Origin: Thiothrix subterranea
Lineage (GTDB): Bacteria; Pseudomonadota; Gammaproteobacteria; Thiotrichales; Thiotrichaceae
DNA: 64,000 bases
Assembly: GCF_030930995.1 (NCBI RefSeq)
Contig: NZ_CP133217.1
Span: 2,470,001-2,534,000, forward strand
Direction of reading: 5' to 3'
Under the pieces are notes generated by a model. That model was given only the letters and a program-made list of their open reading frames with translations. It ran no database searches and was not told the DNA's origin. Below are positions 26,101 through 34,511 of the stretch, one piece after another. The translations under genes were made by a program, and so were the position numbers. Position 1 is the first letter of the stretch. Each line of letters begins with the position of its first letter.

Positions 26101-27363
26101 ATGTTTAAAATTAAGCATATAAAGATTATGGGATTTTGGGGGAAGCACATTCTTGATGTGGCTTTTTATAATGATGTAAATGTTATTATTGGAAAGAATG
26201 GCACAGGAAAAACAACATTCATGAGTATACTTCATGCTGTTTTGACTGTCGATGTGGAATGGCTATATGATTTTGAATTTGAATTTGTTGAGATTAAACT
26301 CGTTCTTGACAAGAAGATTAAAACTATAAAAGTAAAGAAGTCAATTCCAGATGACTATAAGTTTCCAATTGTTGAGTATTATGTTTCTCGAAAAAACTTT
26401 AAACTACGAGTTATTGGAACAGATGATGCTGTTCCGCTGCATTTTAGAAGGCGTATTGTTGAGGAGTCTGAAGAAATAAGAAAAGAACTTGGAGGTCTAG
26501 TTAATATTACTACTTTGTCAGTTTATAGAATAAAAAAAGATTATGAATATGATAGGCGAGAAAGAGCTGAAAGAAGAAATATTTCTCCTATTGATCTAAT
26601 TCTTCAAGATTTATTACAAAGACTTACTACATATCAGTTAGAATTATCTGATCAGGCTAGGCAGGTATCTTCAAAGCTCCAAAAGGAAGTGTTGTCATCA
26701 CTTTTATATATTGAAGAGCGTGAAAATAAACAAGGAATTAAGCTCGATTTTGATAAAAGAGAAGAAAAGAAAAAATTAATTACTGCATATAACCAACTTG
26801 GTGTTCTAGATTCAAAGATTCGTGGTTATATTGATCAGCACGTGGAAAAAGTATCTGAAAGCATTGAAAAAATGAAATTGGCAATTAAGTCTCCTGATGC
26901 TGAAAAAATGGTGGCTCTTGATTTTGGTCCATTAGAAAAAATTAGGTTGACAAATGATGTTGTTAAAATGTCATTAAAAGCTGAAGAAGAGGAAAAATCA
27001 ATATTTAGACAGCAAAGTTCATTTATAAAGATACTGCATGAATTTATTCTTGATAAGAAATTTAGCTTTAAAAATGGATTGCTTAAAGTGGAGAAAAATG
27101 GGGATGTTCCAATTCCTAAGTTATCTTCTGGTGAAAAGCAGTTAATTATTTTGTTTGCTGAAGCATTGCTCCAACGTGAACAATCTTTTATTTTTGTTGC
27201 TGATGAACCTGAGCTTTCTTTGCATATATCTTGGCAAAGAGAGATTCTTCCAGCAATTCGAACTCTTAATCCAAATGCTCAACTAATTGTTGCAACACAC
27301 TCTCCCGAAATAGCTGGAAAATACGTGGGTAAGATTCTTGATATGGAGGATGTTTTGCAATGA
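26101..27363 (+). CDS. AAA ATPase, AriA-like subunit of a PARIS-type system
   Basis: 420 aa, AT-rich. SMC/ABC-type ATPase: IKHIKIMGFWGKHILDV, Walker A VIIGKNGTGKTTFM (about 30-43), a central charged helical region (residues ~120-290), signature LSSGEKQLIILFAEALLQ and Walker B FIFVADEPELSLH (about residue 366) with IVATHSPEI as the switch histidine. The DUF4435 gene overlaps its stop by 4 bp (ATGA). AAA plus DUF4435 in this order is the PARIS layout, in which the ATPase forms the sensing complex that holds AriB. Role here is by analogy. Confidence 0.84.
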   Translation: MFKIKHIKIMGFWGKHILDVAFYNDVNVIIGKNGTGKTTFMSILHAVLTVDVEWLYDFEFEFVEIKLVLDKKIKTIKVKKSIPDDYKFPIVEYYVSRKNFKLRVIGTDDAVPLHFRRRIVEESEEIRKELGGLVNITTLSVYRIKKDYEYDRRERAERRNISPIDLILQDLLQRLTTYQLELSDQARQVSSKLQKEVLSSLLYIEERENKQGIKLDFDKREEKKKLITAYNQLGVLDSKIRGYIDQHVEKVSESIEKMKLAIKSPDAEKMVALDFGPLEKIRLTNDVVKMSLKAEEEEKSIFRQQSSFIKILHEFILDKKFSFKNGLLKVEKNGDVPIPKLSSGEKQLIILFAEALLQREQSFIFVADEPELSLHISWQREILPAIRTLNPNAQLIVATHSPEIAGKYVGKILDMEDVLQ

Positions 27364-28193
27364 GTAATATTGAGTACTCTTCAGATGCTATTAATGTTCT
27401 AAATAAATTTCATCGTTGCTCAATTCTTGTTTATGTTGAGGGTGAAGATGATGTTATGTTTTGGGATATTATTTTTCGATTTTTCGAGTTTGAAAATTAT
27501 AAAATTGAACCCAAAGACGGATGTGAGGAACTTGATAAGTATGCAAATAGAGTAATTAATGAAGACTTAAATATAATCATTGCTAGAGATGCCGACTATA
27601 GAGTTATTACTGACCGTCATTTGTCGCACAGAAATATAGTTACAACATATGGATACTCAATAGAAAATACTCTGTATTTTCCAAAATCACTTATTGAGGT
27701 GACGCAAATTTGGGTTAAAGATAGTGACTTTAATGGTATTGAGCTTTATAGATGGCTTGATAATTTAACTGTAAAATTAAGATCACTTATCGTGTTGGAT
27801 ATTGCTAATTTTGCATTTGATTTATATGAAAATATTTTAGGAGATAATTGTACAAAATATATGTCATCACAACACTCTATAGATGTAAATGATTCTAGAA
27901 TAAAACGCGCATATGATGAAAAAATCATGAATTTCACCCCTGAACAAATTGAACGCATTGAATCATTGATTGAACGTAATGATAGGGAATTACATGAGAT
28001 AATTAGAGGGCATTTTTTGCAGTCGGCAATATTAAAATTTATTTCAAAGGCAATGTCTGCCAAAGGAAGAAAAGGGAAAATATCTTATGATGCTTTGTAT
28101 GCACATGCAATTCAACAGTTTAAATATATATTTAATGAGCATCACCCTCATTATGAATATTATAAACAAGAGATTGCCGAGTTAAGAAAATAA
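27360..28193 (+). CDS. DUF4435 Toprim-like nuclease, AriB-like subunit
   Basis: 277 aa, AT-rich. The Toprim-type core is SILVYVEGEDDVMFW with Glu27, then IIARDADYRV with Asp77/Asp79, then TYGYSIENTLYFP, the DUF4435 hallmark. In characterised PARIS the matching glutamate is needed for toxicity, and the enzyme cuts host tRNA. The start overlaps the ATPase stop (ATGA). It is followed by a 98-bp spacer and then mfd tail copy 2. Size matches AriB of known systems. Confidence 0.84.
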   Translation: MSNIEYSSDAINVLNKFHRCSILVYVEGEDDVMFWDIIFRFFEFENYKIEPKDGCEELDKYANRVINEDLNIIIARDADYRVITDRHLSHRNIVTTYGYSIENTLYFPKSLIEVTQIWVKDSDFNGIELYRWLDNLTVKLRSLIVLDIANFAFDLYENILGDNCTKYMSSQHSIDVNDSRIKRAYDEKIMNFTPEQIERIESLIERNDRELHEIIRGHFLQSAILKFISKAMSAKGRKGKISYDALYAHAIQQFKYIFNEHHPHYEYYKQEIAELRK

Positions 28194-28291
28194 GGCTGAC
28201 TTTTTCTATTTGATAGGCTTAGTAGTTTTTCTACGCTACATACTAAATCAGGTGCGATCATCAATATGTCTTTTATATACCAAGCAAATAA

Positions 28292-29689
28292 TTAACTGCA
28301 AATCTCTCCCATCAACTTAACCACCCACTCCTCCCGCTCCTCCACCGTCGGGAGTTCGATTTCAAACCGCAACTTATCCTGTCCATCCAGCTTAAACACC
28401 CACGGGCGTTTCTGGATCAGGGTAATCACCTTCATCGGGTCAATATTCGGCTTGTCGTCAAAGATAATCCGCCCGCCCTTGATGTGCATATCCAGCTTGC
28501 GGATGCCCAGTTCCTGCGCCAGCAGCTTGACCCGCGTGACGCTGAACAGTGTCTTGGTCGGCTCTGGCAGCAGCCCGAAGCGGTCGATCATTTCCACCCG
28601 CAATTCGTCCAGTGCTGCCTGCGATTCCGCGCTGGCAATGCGTTTGTAGAGGATCAGCCGCGCATGGACATCCGGCAAATAATCATCCGGGATCAGCGCA
28701 GGCGCACCCAATTCCACCGTGGTACGGCGGCTGGTGGCGCTCAATTCCGGCACTTTGCCCGACTTCAACGCCTTCACCGCGCGTTCCAGCAAGTCGTTGT
28801 AGAGGTTGAAACCGATTTCCTGAATCTGCCCGCTTTGCCCTTCGCCGAGCAATTCGCCCGCGCCGCGAATCTCCAGATCGTGCGTCGCCAGCGTGAAACC
28901 GACCCCCAATTCTTCCAGCGATTCAATCGCCTCCAGCCGTTTGACCGCATCCGGCGTAAGCGCAGATTTCGGCGGCGCAATCAAATAGGCGTAAGCGCGG
29001 TGGTGCGAACGCCCGACCCGCCCGCGCAACTGGTGCAACTGCGCCAGCCCCAGCTTGTCGGCACGGTTGATCAGAATCGTGTTGGCGGTCGGCACGTCGA
29101 TGCCGCTTTCAATGATGGTGGTGGCAATCAGAATCTGGAAACGCTGGTGGTAAAAGTCGCTCATGATGCTTTCCAACTCATTCGCCCGCATCTGCCCGTG
29201 AGCATGGCGCACCGTCACACCGGGTAACATCGCGCTCAGTTCCGCCTCCACATTGGCAATGGTTTTGACCTCATTGTGCAGCACGTACACCTGCCCGCCG
29301 CGTGACAATTCGCGCGCACACGCTTCCTGAATGATGGTCTTGTTCCACTCGCACACGAAAGTCTTGATCGCGTGGCGTTGCGTCGGCGGGGTGGCAATGA
29401 TCGACAAATCGCGCAAACCCGACAGCGACATATTCAGCGTGCGCGGAATCGGCGTGGCGGTCATGGTCAACATATCGACATTGGCACGCAGCTTTTTCAT
29501 CTGCTCCTTGTCGCGCACCCCGAAGCGGTGTTCCTCGTCGATGATCACCAGCCCCAGTTGCTTGAAATGCACATCGTCCTGCAACAGCTTGTGCGTACCG
29601 ATCACGATGTCAATCTTACCGGAGGCGAGTGCCTCCAGTGCCTTGCTGGTTTCCTTGCCGGTCTTGAAGCGCGACAGCGATTTAATCAC
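28292..29689 (-). pseudogene. Truncated mfd tail copy 2
   Basis: 465 codons, uninterrupted, from KSLSRFKTGKETSKALEALA to VKLMGEICS and TAA. The first codons (GTG ATT AAA at 29689) overlap the end of the aminotransferase gene. Similarity to mfd starts at about 29682 and stops at the last codons, where full mfd has GEIGG-TGA. It lacks the UvrB-like, RID and Walker A parts, so it cannot be a working Mfd, though the frame is open and could be translated. Very close to the same part of full-length mfd by eye. Confidence 0.92.
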
Positions 29690-30858
29690 AAACAGTTAGT
29701 TGACAAAACTGCGCTTAAAATGGTTGTCATTTGCTTGATTTCTGTCTCTGTCACATTCAATGCAGGCATAAAGCGCAAAGTATGTGGCTGTGGTGTGTTG
29801 ATCAATAAGCCTTGTTCAAAGCAGGCTTGTACAATGGCAGCAGCATCTAATGTTCCTGTATCCAATGCTAACAACAAACCTCTGCCTCGTATTTCGCCTA
29901 AGCCAGATTGGAGGGAAAGCGAGGAGAGAGCATCACGCAATAGCTGGCTACGTTCGCGGACTGTTGATAAAAAATCAGGTTGGGTGATGGCTTGAATAAC
30001 ACTGTAAGCAACGGCTGTCATGAGCGGATTACCATTGTATGTGCCGCCTTGTTCGCCTGCGGTGAATACACAAGCGTGGTGTTTTGCCAGTAACGCGGAA
30101 ATCGGTACACCACCGCCCAACCCTTTGCCCAGTGTCATGATGTCAGGTTCAATGCCGTAGCCTTGGTAGGCAAACAAATCGCCTGTCCTGCCCATGCCTG
30201 TTTGGACTTCATCGCAAATCAGCAGCAGGTTATGTTCATCTGCAAGCTGACGTAAGGTGTGCAGGAATTCGGGTGTAGCGGGGATAACACCTGCTTCACC
30301 TTGAATCGGTTCAATCATGATGGCGACGGTTTCGGTATCAATGGCTTGCCGTACTGCTTCGGCTTCATTAAACGAGACTTTGGTAAACCCCGGCGTTTTG
30401 GGTTCAAACATCGGTGCGAATGCTGGTTTGCCGCTGGCTGCCATTGTGGTTAATGTTCTGCCGTGAAAACTGTTATCGAAAGTTATTATTTTCCATGCTC
30501 CATTTTTATGTACCTTTCCCCATTTACGCGCCAGTTTGATTGCACCTTCGTTGGCTTCTGCACCACTATTAGCAAAAAATACCTGATCGAAAACAGAGTG
30601 GTGTGTCAACTCTTCAGCACATTCTAACATTGGGCGATTATAAAATGCGGGGCTGGCATTAATTAGACGGCTGCTTTGTTGGTTAAGTGTATTGGTAATT
30701 ACAGCGGGGCAGTGCCCTAGTGTGTTCACAGCCCAACCCTGAACAAAATCAAGGTATTGTTTGCCATTATGATCGGTCAGCCAACTGCCACTACCTTGTT
30801 CAAAAATAAGCTCAGGTCGTGAAGCGGTTTGCATAATATTGCGAAAAATAGTTTGCAT
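29686..30858 (-). CDS. Class III aminotransferase, acetylornithine aminotransferase (ArgD)-like
   Basis: 390 aa, PLP-dependent fold type I. The motifs are YLDFVQGWAVNTLGH, FANSGAEANEGAIKLAR, FHGRTLTTMAASG, EPIQGEAGV, LLICDEVQTGMGRTG (Asp that binds the PLP ring N), and the Schiff-base lysine in IMTLGKGLGGGVPI. Usual ArgD substrates are N-acetylornithine or succinyl-diaminopimelate. Here it is the last gene of the N-oxygenase operon, one base after the exporter stop, so it may act on the pathway's amino acid rather than in arginine synthesis. Its stop codon lies at the mfd tail breakpoint. Confidence 0.88.
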   Translation of the reverse strand: MQTIFRNIMQTASRPELIFEQGSGSWLTDHNGKQYLDFVQGWAVNTLGHCPAVITNTLNQQSSRLINASPAFYNRPMLECAEELTHHSVFDQVFFANSGAEANEGAIKLARKWGKVHKNGAWKIITFDNSFHGRTLTTMAASGKPAFAPMFEPKTPGFTKVSFNEAEAVRQAIDTETVAIMIEPIQGEAGVIPATPEFLHTLRQLADEHNLLLICDEVQTGMGRTGDLFAYQGYGIEPDIMTLGKGLGGGVPISALLAKHHACVFTAGEQGGTYNGNPLMTAVAYSVIQAITQPDFLSTVRERSQLLRDALSSLSLQSGLGEIRGRGLLLALDTGTLDAAAIVQACFEQGLLINTPQPHTLRFMPALNVTETEIKQMTTILSAVLSTNCL

Positions 30859-30859
30859 A

Positions 30860-32092
30860 TTAATTCTTGTTTCCCGTAAAATTTATTGCATATGAAATGA
30901 TTAGTATTGCTAGGGGATATAGCAGAAAAACACCTCCAAAAATAATGATTATTGATATGATTAAGACAACGGTGATTGATATTATTTTAAATAATAGTTT
31001 TTTTGATAAGAAAAAAAGAGCACAACTTGCTACTCCATATAAAATAAGAAAGTTTTGTCCTGCTATGGATAGCATACTTTCAATGCTAAGGAGATTATAA
31101 TAGTCTAATGCCAAAACAAATAATAATGCTGTGTTCGTTAGAATAATGGCATAAATAGGTGTGCCTTGTTTATTCGTAAGACTAAAATACTTTGGTATAA
31201 TCTTGTCCCGACTGAGAGAGTATACTAATCTTGAAACTCCCCATATAGCACCAAATAAATTGGCAAACACAATAAGTGTTGCCAACAGTGATACAAGCAA
31301 TACAGCCTTATCACCCAGTGCCTTCTTCAATATTCCAATGAATGGAGTAAGAGGATCTGTTATGTTTTCTTCTTGTTGAACAAGAAAAGCTATAGTAAGA
31401 TAAAGTATAGTTGTAATCAAAAAAGAAAATAACATAGCTATTGGGAAATCACGTTTTGGGTTTTTGAACTCTTCAGCAGAATGAGCACCAATTTCCCATC
31501 CGGTGAATGCAAAAAATATAATCATAAAAGGAGAGAATAAATCAAATATATTATTATTGATATGTGGTAGCTTTATGGTTTCTATTCCTTGAGTATCTCT
31601 TATTGCAAAAAAAAGTAGAATTATAATAAAAACTATAACCGTAGAGCCAATAGTCGTGGTGATGGTGGAAATATGCTTTCCAGAAAAAAGATGTAATAGC
31701 GTTGGTAATAATATTAATAGTGCAGCGTAAAAATGATATTGAAAAGGGAGTATTGCTGACAAGTAATAAGCACCTGTTAGTGCAATTGACGGTAAACCGA
31801 ATGCCACAGCTCCTAGAAGTAACAATGTTGCAAAGTTTCTCCCGATATTTCCAAATGCCTTTTCTGCATAATAAGCAACTCCCCCAGAATTGGGAAAGTA
31901 TACTCCTAGGATGGTAAAAATAATTAGAATTGGAACTGATATGAGTGAAACCAATGCCCATGAAATAATCGCATTTTGACCAACTTGCTGATAAACAATT
32001 CCTGGTAATATCAATAATCCAGCGCCGATTACAATGTTGAGAAATAAAGCAGTTCCACTAAAAAAACCTAATGTCTTTTTCAGTTCATACAT
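30860..32092 (-). CDS. APC-superfamily amino acid permease/exporter
   Basis: 410 aa with about 12 TM segments. GTALFLNIVIGAGLLILPG in TM1 is the APC substrate-binding GxG-type motif. FAFTGWEIGAHSAEEFKNPKRDFPIA in the TM6-loop is conserved in YjeH-like amino acid exporters. AT-rich. It sits inside the operon between the heme protein and the aminotransferase, so export of the product or import of the precursor is plausible. Direction of transport cannot be told from sequence. Confidence 0.82.
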   Translation of the reverse strand: MYELKKTLGFFSGTALFLNIVIGAGLLILPGIVYQQVGQNAIISWALVSLISVPILIIFTILGVYFPNSGGVAYYAEKAFGNIGRNFATLLLLGAVAFGLPSIALTGAYYLSAILPFQYHFYAALLILLPTLLHLFSGKHISTITTTIGSTVIVFIIILLFFAIRDTQGIETIKLPHINNNIFDLFSPFMIIFFAFTGWEIGAHSAEEFKNPKRDFPIAMLFSFLITTILYLTIAFLVQQEENITDPLTPFIGILKKALGDKAVLLVSLLATLIVFANLFGAIWGVSRLVYSLSRDKIIPKYFSLTNKQGTPIYAIILTNTALLFVLALDYYNLLSIESMLSIAGQNFLILYGVASCALFFLSKKLLFKIISITVVLIISIIIIFGGVFLLYPLAILIISYAINFTGNKN

Positions 32093-32105
32093 AATAATAT
32101 CCTTG

Positions 32106-32873
32106 TTATTGATGTTTTACTAAATTAAAGTTTAGTGGACACTTGGTGGATGGAGAGTCATTATCATCTGGTATCATATACTGAGGCCATTCAAGATCGC
32201 CATCTTGATAATGTCCCAGATAAGGACTCCGAGAAATCAGATCATATTTGTCAATATTATTTCTAATTCTTTCCCTTATTTTATGGCCTTTTTTATTATT
32301 TCCCGCAAACTTATCAAATCGTTCTCGTGGGTTAATTACAAATACTAGTGTGTCGCATAAGTTCCTACTATTTCTATTTTTATGATTTGGGTGACTTACA
32401 TTGATGAATATTTGAACTCCTGAAAAGCACATCGTCCAGAATTCTTGATTTGGATTTTTAGGTAAACAACCATTCCATGCTATTTTGTCATGGTCTATAA
32501 GATATTGAAGCGAATCAAAAAATATTTTTTCGTAATGATGTGTGCTAAATATAAACTTAACAGGCTCAAATAAGACAATTAATGGTTCGATATTATTTAT
32601 ATTTTCATCTGATTGTTGAGTCTCTTCCAGAAAGGAAGATAGCTCATTTGCAAAACTTTTGAAGTCATAAGTGTGCTGATCTTTACACCAATTTATAGTG
32701 AGAAATCTAAAGTTTAGTAGGGAAAATACTCTTCTTGCGAAAATGCAAGGGAAATTATTTTCATGATTTAATGACGGATTAAGTTTTTTTGATATTTGAT
32801 CAATTAATGGATATGCCCATTGAAGAGTTTTAGGTAACTTTATACTTGGGAAATCTTGCTGACTAATTAACAT
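32106..32873 (-). CDS. YqcI/YcgG-family protein, GntA-like putative heme-dependent N-hydroxylase
   Basis: 255 aa, AT-rich. NFPCIFARRVFSLLNFRF near the start and FWTMCFSGVQIFINVSHPNHKNRNSRNL then LVFVINPRERFD are the YqcI/YcgG (PF08892) pattern. A member of this family, GntA, is the heme enzyme that N-hydroxylates an arginine-derived guanidine in guanitoxin synthesis. The conserved His of VSHPNH is a possible heme ligand. Its start overlaps the rubredoxin-reductase gene by 7 bp, pointing to direct electron supply. Substrate unknown. Confidence 0.7.
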   Translation of the reverse strand: MLISQQDFPSIKLPKTLQWAYPLIDQISKKLNPSLNHENNFPCIFARRVFSLLNFRFLTINWCKDQHTYDFKSFANELSSFLEETQQSDENINNIEPLIVLFEPVKFIFSTHHYEKIFFDSLQYLIDHDKIAWNGCLPKNPNQEFWTMCFSGVQIFINVSHPNHKNRNSRNLCDTLVFVINPRERFDKFAGNNKKGHKIRERIRNNIDKYDLISRSPYLGHYQDGDLEWPQYMIPDDNDSPSTKCPLNFNLVKHQ

Positions 32874-34234
32874 TGGAAATCCTCTTGGTGAATATTTGAA
32901 CTTTGAGCATTAGGTGTTATTGTTTTTGCAGTACACTTGTAAAAGCCAATTGGTTTGTTTTTGATGAAATAGTTTATGTGATAATAATCATTGTCATGAG
33001 ATAGAATCTCTTTCTTATAATCATGGTTTTTTATTCCTTTTGTTTTCATTTCTAAGGAACATGTTTTAGCTTTCATTGTTATCACGGAGTCTGGGTTTTT
33101 GTATTTTTTATCAAATTTCCCGCAAATTGTATTAGCTGCAATCTCTACTTGATGCATAATGTTATCAATAAAGAAGGCTGTTTCTCCAGAATGTTCAATG
33201 CAATCGCCAATTGCCCATATGTTTGGGTCAGATGTCATCATGTAGTCATCTACTTTTATACCAGAACCAGTAGCAATTTCGGTGTTAAGAGCTAAATGTA
33301 TGTTGGGTTTTAAACCTACGACAGAAATTATTATGTCGTAGGTTATTTTCTTTCCTGAACTAAAGTTAACAAGAAAACTATTTTTATTTTTTTCTATAGA
33401 TAAAATGCTGCAATTAAGAATAAACTTAACTCCAGCTTTACTAAACTTATTTTGAATGAAACTGGATACTTCTTCTGAAGCAATTTTAGATAAGATTCTA
33501 GGTGATATATCATGCAGCCATATTTTATGTCCAGCACGTGATAAATCATCTGATATTTCACAGCCGACTAATCCTGCGCCTACCACTAAGATACTTTTGT
33601 AGTTATTTAATAAATTATTAGCAAGTGCTTCATATTGATCAAGGTTATTCAAAAAGAAAATATATGGCTGAATATTTTTTGGAAATATTTTGATAGGGGA
33701 TGCTCCTACAGAAAGAACAAGTTTTTCATAACTGTATTTTCCTGATGATGTTATTAGTTGTTTTGAAGTTCTATTTATCCCTAAAACTTCTGTTTTTGAG
33801 TATAAGTTAACATTAAGAATACTAGCTCTATCATGTCCATAAGCGAGAACTAAATCGGTTTTAGTTTTTCTTTGGGATATGGACTCAGATATAGATGGCT
33901 TGTAATAATAATCACCATCATCTAACGTTATAATGGTGATTGTCATATTTGGATCATGAGACCTTAATCTTTCTGCAAGAGACCAACCTGCTATACCTGC
34001 CCCGACAATAACAGTATGCATTGTACTGTGATGTATTGAATCGTCTACTATATCTTCAACTTGGCTGCATTCGTATTCATCAAATAAGTCACGAGAATCA
34101 CCACATGTTGAACAAAACCAATTATTGGGTAAATCAGAAAATTTTGTTCTTGGAGGAATATTAAATATAGGGTCACCAATGAACTCATTATAAATGTGAC
34201 CGCATGTTTTGCACTTGTAACATTTGTATTCCAT
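32867..34234 (-). CDS. Rubredoxin-NAD(P)H:rubredoxin reductase fusion
   Basis: 455 aa. The N-terminal rubredoxin (1-55) has two Cys pairs, CKTCGHIY and WFCSTCGDS. A two-dinucleotide-fold FAD oxidoreductase follows: HTVIVGAGIAGWSLAERLR (FAD), SILVVGAGLVGCEISDDL (NAD(P)H) and NIWAIGDCIEH (second FAD motif). Fusing the iron carrier to its reductase gives a self-contained electron supply for iron-dependent oxygenases. It lies between the AurF-like diiron gene and the GntA-like heme gene, both of which need electrons. AT-rich. The C-terminal ~80 residues look like a rubredoxin-reductase cap domain. Confidence 0.88.
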   Translation of the reverse strand: MEYKCYKCKTCGHIYNEFIGDPIFNIPPRTKFSDLPNNWFCSTCGDSRDLFDEYECSQVEDIVDDSIHHSTMHTVIVGAGIAGWSLAERLRSHDPNMTITIITLDDGDYYYKPSISESISQRKTKTDLVLAYGHDRASILNVNLYSKTEVLGINRTSKQLITSSGKYSYEKLVLSVGASPIKIFPKNIQPYIFFLNNLDQYEALANNLLNNYKSILVVGAGLVGCEISDDLSRAGHKIWLHDISPRILSKIASEEVSSFIQNKFSKAGVKFILNCSILSIEKNKNSFLVNFSSGKKITYDIIISVVGLKPNIHLALNTEIATGSGIKVDDYMMTSDPNIWAIGDCIEHSGETAFFIDNIMHQVEIAANTICGKFDKKYKNPDSVITMKAKTCSLEMKTKGIKNHDYKKEILSHDNDYYHINYFIKNKPIGFYKCTAKTITPNAQSSNIHQEDFQC

Positions 34235-34356
34235 AAAATATACTCCTTAGATTATTTTAATGAGGCAGCTATAGTTAATAGCATACAGCAACTTTGGATC
34301 AGTTGTTTATTTGAGGGTCATGCCTGATTAAAAATTAAAGATCTTGCAGATATTTA

Positions 34357-34480
34357 GAGATACCCGTGGTAGAGTATCAAAGCATATGGTTTATAAAATA
34401 ATAGAAAGAATTTTAAGCTATTGATGGTTTAACTGTTATCAATAACATTTTTTGAAATGCATTGCTACCACGAATATCTC
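34357..34480. repeat. Long-range inverted repeat in the intergenic gap
   Basis: The arms GAGATACCCGTGGTAG (34357-34372) and CTACCACGAATATCTC (34465-34480) pair with two mismatches. A smaller nested hairpin (TATTGAT...ATCAATA) lies between them, followed by TTTTTT. It lies in the 277-bp gap between the AurF-like gene and the rubredoxin reductase gene. It could be a regulatory RNA structure or a miniature mobile element. Confidence 0.5.
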
Positions 34481-34511
34481 AAAGAACCACTTTATGTACT
34501 AGCATGAAAAT

